From assembly GCA_017634175.1 (NCBI GenBank), contig JAGBNY010000022.1:1-34120 (forward strand): 34,120 nt of DNA, given 5' to 3'. The notes under the pieces are model-generated. The model had not been told where the DNA came from. It worked only from the letters and a program-made list of their open reading frames with translations, and did no database searches. How positions within the stretch are numbered: position 1 is the first letter of the stretch; each line of letters opens with the position of its first letter. This document shows positions 24,640 through 31,082 of the stretch, one piece after another. This DNA comes from Lachnospiraceae bacterium (GTDB lineage Bacteria > Bacillota > Clostridia > Lachnospirales > Lachnospiraceae). Both the position numbers and the translations under genes were made by a program.

Positions 24640-24855
24640 ATGCACGTTGTAAGAAACAATGGGAAGAAGCACCTGCTCTACATGCTGAATAGGTATGCGG
24701 ACAAGGGCGTGGATATTTATGTAGCAAATAGATACATGACTCCTCGGAGCACTGCAAATAAAGTCATGGACAGTGCTTCAAGATACATGGCGGATTTTGT
24801 CATGGATGACTCAGGAGCCGTGAAAGAGATACGGTACGACCGCATCCGACCATAG
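24640..24855 (+). CDS. Small unrecognised basic protein (71 residues)
   Basis: I do not recognise this protein. From ATG 24640 it is 71 residues, rich in Arg/Lys and Tyr/Met: MHVVRNNGKKHLLYMLNRYA starts it, DIYVANRYMTPRSTANKVMD is in the middle and EIRYDRIRP ends it. No signal peptide or membrane segment is present. GAGGG lies 4 nt before this ATG, which is why I prefer it. An in-frame TTG at 24574 (93 residues, with AGAGGG upstream) is possible, but it lies inside a 9-bp hairpin. The gene stands alone between the long leader and a strong terminator. Confidence 0.65.
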   Translation: MHVVRNNGKKHLLYMLNRYADKGVDIYVANRYMTPRSTANKVMDSASRYMADFVMDDSGAVKEIRYDRIRP

Positions 24856-24883
24856 AATATCTATTTTCAGACATTCCCTAAGC

Positions 24884-24944
24884 GCAAAAGGATTCAGAAT
24901 GGTACTTATCTGTTTAGGCATATCCATTCTGAATCTTTTTTTGC
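24884..24944 (+). terminator. Terminator of the small gene
   Basis: GCAAAAGGATTCAGAATGG pairs with CCATTCTGAATCTTTTTTT around a 21-nt loop, with the T-run on the plus strand. Its end overlaps the -35 box of the next promoter. Confidence 0.88.
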
Positions 24945-24969
24945 GAGTGTTTTCAATTCATGCTATAAT
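24941..24969 (+). promoter_or_regulatory. Promoter of the GH18-tsaC-rpiB-pcsB run
   Basis: TTGCGA (24941-24946), 17-nt spacer, TATAAT (24964-24969). It is embedded in the tail of the preceding terminator, leaving a leader of about 100 nt to the GH18 start. Confidence 0.75.
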
Positions 24970-25074
24970 GAAAGAGAGTTTTTTAAGTTTTCAATTATTA
25001 CAGCACATTCGGTCTTTATAATCGTGCTTTGCGCGATGGACTGAAAGGAATAATTCTTTCTTTATAATCTAAAT

Positions 25075-26895
25075 ATGAGACTTCATGATGATTCAAACAT
25101 TGATGAACAATTTAACGGTCTTTTAGACGAGCCTGAAATTGAGAAAAAGCGCCCTACACTCAGGAGCAGAAGAACCCGCAGGCGGGTCAGGCGTTCAATT
25201 CTCATTCGGCTCATACCCCTTTTCGCAGGAATCTTCCTTATCCTGATAATCGGAGTCATAGCAAATTTTGTCTGGTCATTCATAACCAGGGGATCGCGCA
25301 CTCAGGCGGATCTTGATGAAATTTATGGCAGCAGCGACAGCTCTGCCGGCATCCTCTATAATGGAAAGCTTTTGGAAGATACCGCTCTCATTCTTCAAGA
25401 TGACCCATATCTCTCCCTGGATTTTGTAATGTCAAGCCTAAACGACTGGTTTTATTACAGCGAGAAGGATGGGCTTCTTCTCTATACCCTGCCCGATGGC
25501 ACAAAGGAATGGAAAGACAGCGCAGACAGCGCCTTCTCCATAATCAATGGCAAGCCCTATATTTCCTTAGAATTAGCCAGGGAGTATTCGGATGCGGATA
25601 TAGAATATGTAGAAGAGGATCCTCACCGGGTCATAATCTGGAATGAATGGGGCGAAGCAACCTGGGCTCATCTCACCCAGGACAGGGCTCTTCGCGCCGA
25701 AGAATCGGCTGAGAGCGACATGATTGAGCCTTTGAAGAAGAATTCCGCTCTCCGTATTTTGAGCGCAAATAATATTTGGAGCACTGTGATGACCGAGGAC
25801 GGTTTTACGGGCTTTATGGAAAATAAGTACCTCGACGACTTCTATACGACCGAAGAATCGCCCGATTCATCCGCTCCAGCCATCGATTTTCCTTCATTAA
25901 AAATAGATGGCAAGGTCCTCTATGGATGGCATCAGGTGATGGGAAAATCCGGAAACTCTAGTATTCAGAATATCCTCTCTTCCGGAGCAAAAATCAATGT
26001 CATAGGTCCCACCTGGTACCCTTTATCGGACACAGAGGGAAATTTTGCTGATTATTCCAGTTCAGAATATGTCAATACTGCCCATAACGCGGGACTAAAA
26101 GTCTGGCCTACCGTGGATAATTTTAATTATGAGGGCTTCCTGCCTGGCGGAGGGCTTCAGGAAGTGCTTTCAGATACAGGGAAACGCAGGAAACTTTCAG
26201 AAGCGCTCGTTTCCAGCGTCTTATCCTGTGGGGCTGACGGCTTAAACATTGATTTCGAGAGCATGAATTCTGAGACAGAGCCGCATTTCAAGCAATTCCT
26301 GAAGGAGACCTCAGTATTATGCCATAACTCAAATCTCTTTCTCTCAGTAGATAATTACGTGCCGACCATTTCTACACTGCATTATAATAGGACTGTCCAA
26401 GGGAAGGTATGCGATTATGTCATTATAATGGGGTACGATGAGACCGTGGCATCCTCTTCGATAGCGGGTCCCGTCGCTTCTATTGACTATGTGCAATACG
26501 GGATAGACGAAACTATCGCTGAGGTTCCGGCTGAAAAGGTGGTGAATGGGCTTCCTTTCTATACCAGGGTATGGATCACTGACAGCAATGGGGCGCTGAG
26601 CTGCAAGACCCTTGATATGGCTTCTGCCATAGAATATGCAAGGTCCAGGAATGCGTCCATGACTTGGGACGACACTGAGGGCTGCTATTACGCAGAAGGC
26701 TCTGTGGGGGACGGTACAAATTCCACTTTCAAGGTATGGCTGGAGGACTCAGATTCGCTCGGCATCAAATTGAACCTTATGCAGCATAGCGGCCTGGCCG
26801 GAGCGGCATTTTGGAAGCTGGGCTTTGATATGCCCTCTGTTTGGGATATAGTAAATCTTTACGCTTCCGGGCAGGATATCCCAGTAGGGTCATGA
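25075..26895 (+). CDS. Membrane-anchored GH18 family glycoside hydrolase
   Basis: A 606-residue protein anchored by one helix (about 42-68) behind a very basic N-terminus (RSRRTRRRVRRS), with its bulk outside the membrane. Residues ~90-190 look like a copper-amine-oxidase-N-like repeat fold and ~205-255 like an SH3-type module, as in spore and wall hydrolases. The GH18 barrel runs from ~275 to 600: GLKVWPTVDNFN, DGLNIDFESMN with D393 and the acid E395, VIIMGYDE, LPFYTRVW and GAAFWKLGFD. Family members cleave GlcNAc-containing chains, here most likely peptidoglycan. No good Shine-Dalgarno sits near the ATG; AAAGGAA is about 25 nt away, so initiation may be weak. Confidence 0.88.
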   Translation: MRLHDDSNIDEQFNGLLDEPEIEKKRPTLRSRRTRRRVRRSILIRLIPLFAGIFLILIIGVIANFVWSFITRGSRTQADLDEIYGSSDSSAGILYNGKLLEDTALILQDDPYLSLDFVMSSLNDWFYYSEKDGLLLYTLPDGTKEWKDSADSAFSIINGKPYISLELAREYSDADIEYVEEDPHRVIIWNEWGEATWAHLTQDRALRAEESAESDMIEPLKKNSALRILSANNIWSTVMTEDGFTGFMENKYLDDFYTTEESPDSSAPAIDFPSLKIDGKVLYGWHQVMGKSGNSSIQNILSSGAKINVIGPTWYPLSDTEGNFADYSSSEYVNTAHNAGLKVWPTVDNFNYEGFLPGGGLQEVLSDTGKRRKLSEALVSSVLSCGADGLNIDFESMNSETEPHFKQFLKETSVLCHNSNLFLSVDNYVPTISTLHYNRTVQGKVCDYVIIMGYDETVASSSIAGPVASIDYVQYGIDETIAEVPAEKVVNGLPFYTRVWITDSNGALSCKTLDMASAIEYARSRNASMTWDDTEGCYYAEGSVGDGTNSTFKVWLEDSDSLGIKLNLMQHSGLAGAAFWKLGFDMPSVWDIVNLYASGQDIPVGS

Positions 26896-26896
26896 A

Positions 26897-27949
26897 ATGT
26901 ATACTGAGATCATTCGATTAAACGGCGGCGCTGAGGATGAGGCCGCGATTTCTAAGGCCGGAGGACTCATCAAGGCCGGAGAACTCGTCGGTATGCCGAC
27001 AGAGACAGTTTATGGTCTTGCAGGAGACGCTTTGAATCCAGCCTCATCAAAAAAAATATATGCCGCCAAGGGCAGGCCTTCGGACAATCCTTTGATTGTA
27101 CATATCTCCGACTGGGACCACCTTAAACCCATTGTTTCTGAGATACCTGAGAGCGCAAAGCTGCTTGCGGATAAATTCTGGCCAGGCCCTCTTACTCTTA
27201 TCTTCAATAAGTCCGATCTTATTCCCTTGGAGACTACAGGCGGACTTGAAACAGTGGCAGTCAGGATGCCGATCCACCCCGTTGCCCGAGCCCTGATCAG
27301 AGAATCAACTGGGTACATTGCGGCTCCCTCTGCCAACGCTTCCGGCCGTCCTAGCTGCACTACAGCTGAGGAAGTATATGAGGATATGAATGGACTCATA
27401 CCTTTGATTTTGGACGGAGGTCCCTCCGATATAGGATTGGAGTCCACAATTTTAGACTTATCAGATTCTGTGCCTGAGCTGCTTCGGCCGGGCGGAATTT
27501 CTTTAAGCGAATTGACTGCTTGCCTTGGAAATATTAAAATTAACCCTGCCATTGACGGTGTCTTAGACCCTGCACAAAAGCCTAAAGCTCCCGGCATGAA
27601 ATACAGGCACTATGCGCCAAAAGGCCGCCTCATCATAGTGGAGGGCGCAAGGGATAAAGTCGTAGCAGCCATAAATCATGAACTTATGAAGGCACTTTCG
27701 ACAGGAAAGAGGGCTGCCATCATTGCCTCGGAAGAGACCGCTAATAAATACAAAGGCGATATAGTCCGTTCTATCGGCTCTTTGACCGATGAAAGCGAAA
27801 TTGCAAGGCGGCTCTTCAATATTTTGAGGGAAATGGACAAGCTCAATGCGGAGCTTATTTTCGCTGAGGCCTTTCATACGCCCAGACTTGGAATGGCCAT
27901 AATGAATAGGCTCATTCGGGCTGCGGGGCACAATATTATTTATGTGTAG
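26897..27949 (+). CDS. tsaC: Threonylcarbamoyl-AMP synthase (Sua5/YwlC type)
   Basis: Makes L-threonylcarbamoyladenylate from threonine, bicarbonate and ATP for the t6A37 tRNA modification. At 350 residues it is the long Sua5 form. The YrdC domain (~15-210) shows GMPTETVYGLAGDA (32-45), KGRPSDNPLIVHI (58-70), and APSANASGRPSCT. The linker PGMKYRHYAPKGRL leads into the C-terminal Sua5 domain. The ATG lies one base after the GH18 stop, with AGGG 8 nt upstream, so it is co-transcribed. Its neighbour rpiB is also a common companion in Firmicutes. Confidence 0.94.
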   Translation: MYTEIIRLNGGAEDEAAISKAGGLIKAGELVGMPTETVYGLAGDALNPASSKKIYAAKGRPSDNPLIVHISDWDHLKPIVSEIPESAKLLADKFWPGPLTLIFNKSDLIPLETTGGLETVAVRMPIHPVARALIRESTGYIAAPSANASGRPSCTTAEEVYEDMNGLIPLILDGGPSDIGLESTILDLSDSVPELLRPGGISLSELTACLGNIKINPAIDGVLDPAQKPKAPGMKYRHYAPKGRLIIVEGARDKVVAAINHELMKALSTGKRAAIIASEETANKYKGDIVRSIGSLTDESEIARRLFNILREMDKLNAELIFAEAFHTPRLGMAIMNRLIRAAGHNIIYV

Positions 27950-27995
27950 GAAGCCGGTTCGGCAAATCATACATTAGCTTTGAAAGGAGAAAAAA

Positions 27996-28430
27996 ATGAA
28001 AATTTCAATTGGCAGCGATCACGGTGGATACGATTTGAAGCTGATGGTCATCGAGCATCTTAAGGAGGCGGGGCATGAGGTCACGGACGAGGGGTGCCAC
28101 AGCAAGGACTCCTGCGATTATCCTGAGTTTGGCCACGCTGTAGCGAAAAAGGTTGCGGCAGGAGAGGCCGACAAGGGCATCGTCATCTGCTCTACAGGCA
28201 TAGGCATCTCCATTTCCGCAAATAAGGTGCCCGGCATAAGATGCGCTCTTTGCACCAATTCTACCATGGCTCGTCTCACTCGTGAGCATAATGACGCCAA
28301 TGTACTTGCCATGGGCGCAGTCATCACAGGACAATGGCTTGCCATGGACATAGTGGACACCTTCCTTAATACTGAGTTTTCAGGAGTTGACAGGCACGCA
28401 CGCAGGATCAGCAAAATAGAAGCAATTTAA
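27996..28430 (+). CDS. rpiB: Ribose-5-phosphate isomerase B
   Basis: Interconverts ribose-5-phosphate and ribulose-5-phosphate, 144 residues, the normal size. GSDHGGYDLK with D8-H9 opens the protein. The catalytic C65 is in GIVICSTGIGISISANK, and the later TREHNDANVLAMGA carries H98. GAAAGGAG precedes the ATG at good distance. The next gene's ATG follows the TAA with no gap. Some RpiB/LacA family members act on allose or galactose phosphates, but the setting with tsaC fits RpiB. Confidence 0.95.
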   Translation: MKISIGSDHGGYDLKLMVIEHLKEAGHEVTDEGCHSKDSCDYPEFGHAVAKKVAAGEADKGIVICSTGIGISISANKVPGIRCALCTNSTMARLTREHNDANVLAMGAVITGQWLAMDIVDTFLNTEFSGVDRHARRISKIEAI

Positions 28431-30005
28431 ATGAAGCATTTTTCATCCGCAAAGATACGCAGCATTACGCTGATAATCATAACCTTTCTGAATCTTAGCC
28501 TCTTTTTTTCAGGGGCTTATTCGCTGCGGGTTTTTGCGGATAAAACAACTTCTGAAAAAATCAAGGATGCCGAAGCGCTTCAAAAGGACACAGAGGAGAA
28601 GCTGGGTCAGACTGAGGACAAGGTTGAGGACTTAAAGAACACCCAAAGCGCCCTTCAGAAAAGCCTTACAGGCTTAAATAACGAGTTGTCCCAGGTTTCG
28701 GACAAGATTTCTCAAATAGAGGATGCGACAACAAAAAAAGAAGACGAAATCGCTGGATTAGAGGCCGATATAAAAGATGCTGAGGAATTAATGGCTTCTC
28801 AATATCAATACTTAAAGGCCAGGATCCGCATACTCTACGAGAGAGGCGAAGAAAACCTCCTCACCATTTTTTTGCAAACTTCCAGCTTCGCGGATTTTTT
28901 GAACCGGGCTGAATACATTTCACAGGTCAATCAATATGACCAGATGGTGCTCAAGCGATACTCTGAGCTCGTAGAAGACACTAAGCGCAAGAAAGAAGAA
29001 TTAGAGCAGGACAGGGAGGAATTGGAGGACTTAAGGGAGGACGCCAAGGTGGAGCAGTCCAAAGTCCAGACCTTGGTTAATAATACAAAGAATTCCATTA
29101 CTGCCTATGCCGGAGAGATTTCCGTTGCGGAAGCCCAGGCCCTTGAATATGAAGCAAAGCTCATTTCTGCAAAGAATACCATTTCTTCATTAAAGGAACA
29201 GCTCAAAAAGGAAGAAGAGCTGGCAAGGCTCTCTCAGCAGATGAAAAAGCGGTCTCTTAAAGAGGTCACAGTCGGAGGCGGAGAAAAGGAGCTTTTAGCC
29301 GCGCTCATTCAATGCGAGGCGGGCGGCGAGCCCTGGGCCGGAAAGATCGCAGTGGGGGCTGTCGTCATGAACAGGGTCATGAGCGGGGCTTTCCCGAATA
29401 CGATTACCGGGGTCATATATCAATCAGGGCAGTTCCAGCCTGTGGAAAGCGGCCGTCTCGCCATTGTCCTGTCTCAGGGCGCAAATGCTGAGTGCCGAAA
29501 GGCTGCGGAGCAGGCGATGAACGGCGCAAATAATATCGGCGAATGTCTCTTCTTCCGTACCATAGTCCCTGGCATCAAGGGGACGATAATCGGCCATCAC
29601 GTATTCTACCTCTATTGGACCGGGAAATACAGCGGATACGGCACTGCCGATGAGACTCTTGAAACTGCCAAAAAGCCCGAAGATGAGGAATCTGAAAGCG
29701 AAGAATCCTCAGACTCCGAAGATACTGAGTCTGATTCCAGAGATGATTCTGATTCTGATGACGATGATGACGATGACGACGACGGAGAAGCTTCCCGCCA
29801 TAGGGACTCAGAGGATGACTCTGATAGCTCAGACGATGCGGATCAAGACAGCGATAAAACCTCTTCTGAAGAAAAAAACACCAGTTCTGCGGAAGAAGCC
29901 TCTTCTGACGAAAGCAGCTCCGGCTCTGCGGAAGATGATAAATCTTCTGACGAAAAAAACTCTGGTTCAGCGGAAAATACCTCTTCTGACGAGGACTCAA
30001 ATTAA
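28431..30005 (+). CDS. PcsB/CwlO-like coiled-coil wall hydrolase with SleB domain and acidic tail
   Basis: A 524-residue secreted protein. The signal peptide (~1-36) has a hydrophobic core and ends near VFA-D. Residues ~40-280 form long coiled coils of the PcsB/CwlO type (QYLKARIRILYERGEENLL and FADFLNRAEYISQVNQYDQ are diagnostic), which in relatives are held by FtsEX. Residues ~285-405 match the SleB-type cell wall hydrolase fold (LLAALIQCEAGGEPWAGKIA, VVMNRVMSG, YQSGQFQPV), a different catalytic end from the CHAP or NlpC domains of classic PcsB/CwlO. The last ~115 residues are Asp/Ser/Glu-rich, including nine Asp in a row and 13-14-residue repeats. The start codon abuts the rpiB stop. Confidence 0.88.
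   Translation: MKHFSSAKIRSITLIIITFLNLSLFFSGAYSLRVFADKTTSEKIKDAEALQKDTEEKLGQTEDKVEDLKNTQSALQKSLTGLNNELSQVSDKISQIEDATTKKEDEIAGLEADIKDAEELMASQYQYLKARIRILYERGEENLLTIFLQTSSFADFLNRAEYISQVNQYDQMVLKRYSELVEDTKRKKEELEQDREELEDLREDAKVEQSKVQTLVNNTKNSITAYAGEISVAEAQALEYEAKLISAKNTISSLKEQLKKEEELARLSQQMKKRSLKEVTVGGGEKELLAALIQCEAGGEPWAGKIAVGAVVMNRVMSGAFPNTITGVIYQSGQFQPVESGRLAIVLSQGANAECRKAAEQAMNGANNIGECLFFRTIVPGIKGTIIGHHVFYLYWTGKYSGYGTADETLETAKKPEDEESESEESSDSEDTESDSRDDSDSDDDDDDDDDGEASRHRDSEDDSDSSDDADQDSDKTSSEEKNTSSAEEASSDESSSGSAEDDKSSDEKNSGSAENTSSDEDSN
29862..30002 (+). repeat. Tandem 39-42 bp coding repeats in the acidic tail
   Basis: Three and a half units at the 3' end of the wall-hydrolase gene encode SSEEKNTSSAEEA, SSDESSSGSAEDDK, SSDEKNSGSAENT and SSDEDSN. 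Unit starts are 29862, 29901, 29943 and 29982. The DNA of the units is also similar (TCTTCTGACGAA openings), so they arose by duplication and may vary in number between strains. Confidence 0.8.
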
Positions 30006-30006
30006 G

Positions 30007-30044
30007 GTCACTATTCAGGGAAAAAGCTGACCGTGAATAGTGAC
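30007..30044. repeat. Dispersed hairpin repeat, copy B
   Basis: GTCACTATTCA (30007-30017) and TGAATAGTGAC (30034-30044) are perfect 11-nt arms around GGGAAAAAGCTGACCG. It starts one base after the wall-hydrolase stop codon. The arms and loop match the copy at 1574-1613. Lack of a T-run argues against a simple terminator. Confidence 0.75.
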
Positions 30045-30054
30045 GGCGATTCCT

Positions 30055-30093
30055 GACTGCGGGGTTGACGTAATTTGCGTTGACCCCGCAGTC
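30055..30093. repeat. GC-rich hairpin before the nucleotidyltransferase/HEPN pair
   Basis: GACTGCGGGGT (30055-30065) pairs perfectly with ACCCCGCAGTC (30083-30093). It follows copy B of the hairpin repeat and lies about 35 nt before the next gene. It may end transcription of the wall-hydrolase run, though its T-tract is poor. Confidence 0.6.
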
Positions 30094-30126
30094 TGAATAA
30101 TATTATCGAAACGCTTCTTAATACCT

Positions 30127-30420
30127 ATGAATACGACCTTAAAAACAATGCCGATAGATGAGATCATCCACAGGGTGTCCGCTATTTGCAAGAGCCACGG
30201 AGCAGAGCACCTCTCCCTCTTTGGCTCCTTTGCCAAAGGGACAGCAACGGAAAGAAGCGACATTGATTTCATTGTCTATGGATGCGATGATATCATGGCC
30301 TTGCTCGATGACATCGATGATATTCCGACTCTCAGAAAGATTGATATCTTTGATTATGACGAAGTTTGCAGTACGGAACTCCGCTGCAGCATGAATGCTT
30401 ATGGGAAACCTATATATTGA
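30127..30420 (+). CDS. MNT-type nucleotidyltransferase (antitoxin-like)
   Basis: A 97-residue minimal nucleotidyltransferase. The signature GSFAKG (33-38) is followed by D45 and D47 in RSDIDFIVY and a third acidic residue D73 in KIDIFDYD, so the catalytic set looks complete. In characterised pairs such a protein neutralises a HEPN partner, for instance by adding AMP to it (type VII toxin-antitoxin). The downstream HEPN-like gene overlaps it by 26 nt. No strong Shine-Dalgarno is visible before the ATG. Antitoxin function is inferred from family and pairing, not shown. Confidence 0.87.
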   Translation: MNTTLKTMPIDEIIHRVSAICKSHGAEHLSLFGSFAKGTATERSDIDFIVYGCDDIMALLDDIDDIPTLRKIDIFDYDEVCSTELRCSMNAYGKPIY

Positions 30421-30808
30421 TCGATTCAATAGCTTTTGCAGGAGCCTCGATACTTTATCGCTCTCTTGCAATGCTGACCCTGACAAGCCCTTTGTACTTG
30501 CAGCCACAGCCCAGTCCTTCAATCTGACCTTCGACCTTTCGTGGAAGCTGATGAAGGATGTGCTTTTAGAGCACTTCGGAATCTCAGATTTTGCCGCGGG
30601 GTCTCCAAAGGAGACCTTGAGAGCGGCATTCTCAGTCGGCTTGATTGCCGATGACACATGGCTTAAAATGCTCCACGTGAAAAATACCCTGATTCACGAT
30701 TACAACGGGGTAGTCGCCGAAAATTATTTTAAGCTCATTATTACGGATTACTTTAGCCAATTTCAAATGCTGAAAGAGGCGCTTCAAAAAATCGTTATCC
30801 AGTCCTAA
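30395..30808 (+). CDS. HEPN/HI0074-family partner of the nucleotidyltransferase
   Basis: A 137-residue helical protein of the HI0074 type (nucleotidyltransferase substrate-binding, HEPN-like). AQSFNLTFDLSWKLMKDVL and SPKETLRAAFSVGLI are family-typical. The HEPN motif region reads KNTLIHDY (96-103), with His101 and Tyr103 kept, but Lys96 in place of the usual Arg of R-X4-6-H. The frame starts inside the upstream gene (ATG 30395; a second in-frame ATG at 30401 is equally possible), so translation is coupled. It may be an RNase toxin or merely a complex subunit. A terminator follows at 30820. Confidence 0.85.
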   Translation: MLMGNLYIDRFNSFCRSLDTLSLSCNADPDKPFVLAATAQSFNLTFDLSWKLMKDVLLEHFGISDFAAGSPKETLRAAFSVGLIADDTWLKMLHVKNTLIHDYNGVVAENYFKLIITDYFSQFQMLKEALQKIVIQS

Positions 30809-30819
30809 TTTTTCAATAA

Positions 30820-30849
30820 GCTCTCAGAAATATCTGAGAGCATTCTTTT
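30820..30849 (+). terminator. Terminator of the nucleotidyltransferase/HEPN pair
   Basis: GCTCTCAGA (30820-30828) pairs with TCTGAGAGC (30833-30841) around a 4-nt loop, followed by a T-rich ATTCTTTTA tail. Confidence 0.85.
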
Positions 30850-30918
30850 ATCCTTCAATCGGCTCTTCCACCTTCCAAAGACTCTTAAGCGCACAAGCAG
30901 AAAAAATTCCACCTGTGC

Positions 30919-31011
30919 GGTTGGAAGCACCCATGGTGCTTCCAACCCATCCCCAAAGACTCGCAAAAGCGGGGATGGAGGGCCGAAACGTACAGAGGAG
31001 TTTACGGGCCC
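30919..31011. repeat. Three adjacent hairpins upstream of the OPT transporter
   Basis: Hairpin 1 is a perfect 13-bp GGTTGGAAGCACC/GGTGCTTCCAACC (30919-30947). Hairpin 2 is CCATCCCC/GGGGATGG (30947-30954, 30971-30978) with loop AAAGACTCGCAAAAGC. Hairpin 3 pairs GGGCC (30980-30984) with GGCCC (31007-31011), with an inner AAAC/GTTT. They end just before the transporter promoter. The loop of hairpin 2 resembles the sequence in the stem-loop at 23887-23971. Upstream, 30850-30918 shows nothing clear. Confidence 0.65.
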
Positions 31012-31017
31012 CCGGAC

Positions 31018-31046
31018 TTGCCTTAGCCTAAAAATTCCTTTATAAT
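31018..31046 (+). promoter_or_regulatory. Promoter of the OPT transporter gene
   Basis: TTGCCT (31018-31023), 17-nt spacer, TATAAT (31041-31046). It begins right after the last of three hairpins, which could act on it as operators or insulate it from upstream transcription. Confidence 0.78.
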
Positions 31047-31082
31047 AGAGGAAAAATTTGCCAAAAGGAGAACATTAGAGTC

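Noticed and set aside
29575..30030. Alternative frames over the acidic tail of the wall hydrolase
   Set aside because: They are open only because of the biased codons of the Asp/Ser repeats; no ribosome-binding site or family match.
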